Shown here piece after piece: positions 63,813 to 64,000 of a stretch of 64,000 nucleotides of DNA. The stretch's first letter is position 1. Each line of letters begins with the position of its first letter. The notes beneath the pieces were generated by a model. That model had not been told where the DNA came from and did no database searches. It saw nothing but the letters and a program-made list of their open reading frames with translations. Made by a program: the position numbers and the translations under genes. Source of the DNA: Alteromonas naphthalenivorans (GTDB lineage Bacteria; Pseudomonadota; Gammaproteobacteria; Enterobacterales; Alteromonadaceae); NCBI RefSeq assembly GCF_000213655.1, contig NC_015554.1:3720001-3784000 (forward strand). Reading direction: 5' to 3'.

Positions 63813-64000
63813 TTATTTGCTGCATGAATAAGATTGATTTTGAAGGCTAAGAACGGCTGAATTCCCCTTATTCCAAAATTCTGTATTCATGCCAATATAA
63901 CGCGCTCCCGAGGCCGAACGCGCATGCTGTAATATATGAATATTACCATTTTCAGATAACTTAATGGTATCTGGGCCTAAAAAGCGCACCACAATCTTTC
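63813..64000 (-). CDS. MliC-type lysozyme inhibitor, C-terminal part (5' end outside window)
   Basis: This is the last 61 codons of a gene that enters from the right edge on the minus strand and stops at 63813-63815. The peptide reads KIVVRFLGPDTIKLSENGNI, then HILQHARSASGARYIGMNTE and FWNKGNSAVLSLQNQSYSCS K. The QARSASGARY-like segment followed by FWNKGN-A and a final Y-C is the core of the MliC/PliC family, which blocks host-type (c-type) lysozyme. The cysteine near the end would pair with one upstream, outside the window. The signal or lipobox is not visible. The gene is unrelated to the neighbouring che operon. Confidence 0.8.
   Translation of the reverse strand, partial: KIVVRFLGPDTIKLSENGNIHILQHARSASGARYIGMNTEFWNKGNSAVLSLQNQSYSCSK

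Overview
The window looks like a chromosomal segment of a marine gammaproteobacterium of the Alteromonas type. The evidence is the S10 ribosomal operon with gammaproteobacterial protein lengths, a DUF3392 protein, TonB-dependent sugar uptake, an alginate-lyase-like enzyme and a Pseudomonas-like second chemosensory cluster. Base composition is moderate, with one visibly AT-rich block at about 37.9-43.5 kb.

Layout. 0-4.4 kb: the tail of a chemoreceptor, two exported proteins of uncertain function and a Na+/H+ antiporter. 4.6-8.2 kb: lipopolysaccharide core genes (waaA, divergent from a family 9 and a family 4 glycosyltransferase). 8.2-13.5 kb: the complete S10 operon (rpsJ to rpsQ, minus strand) with a recognisable promoter and attenuator-like leader. 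It ends at a terminator after rpsQ, and no spc operon follows. 13.7-25.6 kb: a GAF-containing GspE/PilB-type ATPase, a Sel1 protein, acnA, gpmA, an iron alcohol dehydrogenase, a damaged DUF3500 locus, a DJ-1/PfpI protein and a divergent LysR regulator.

25.6-35.7 kb: a sugar-catabolic cluster. It holds a GMC dehydrogenase with its Tat-exported small subunit, a DUF1080 3-keto-glycoside hydrolase candidate, three xylose-isomerase-like TIM-barrel proteins, a Gfo/Idh/MocA dehydrogenase, an NupG-like transporter and a LacI regulator. Two related operator-like sequences sit in its intergenic region. Together these fit oxidation of glycosides at C3, followed by hydrolysis and isomerisation.

36.2-44 kb: a modular alginate-lyase-like enzyme (two carbohydrate-binding modules plus a lyase domain), then an AT-rich patch. 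This patch contains a full hybrid two-component regulator, a truncated 3' remnant of a second copy, two small membrane-protein genes and a small peptide gene with a double-glycine leader. A HAD gene that appears to have lost its 3' end lies at the far edge. The two broken flanking genes suggest a replacement event of about 5 kb.

44-53.8 kb: an EamA transporter, then a trehalose regulon (GH37 trehalase, MFS transporter, LacI regulator, TonB receptor) whose promoters carry matching TGCAA-N4-TTGCA-type operators. htpX, a haloacid-dehalogenase-like gene and a small exported protein follow. 54.2-63.6 kb: a complete chemosensory operon in the order receptor-cheY-cheA-cheW-PAS receptor-cheR-cheD-cheB, the same order as the P. 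aeruginosa Che2 cluster. The PAS receptor ends in a CheR-tether-like pentapeptide. The last 188 bases hold the 3' end of an MliC-type lysozyme-inhibitor gene. I saw no tRNA, rRNA, CRISPR array, transposase or phage gene.
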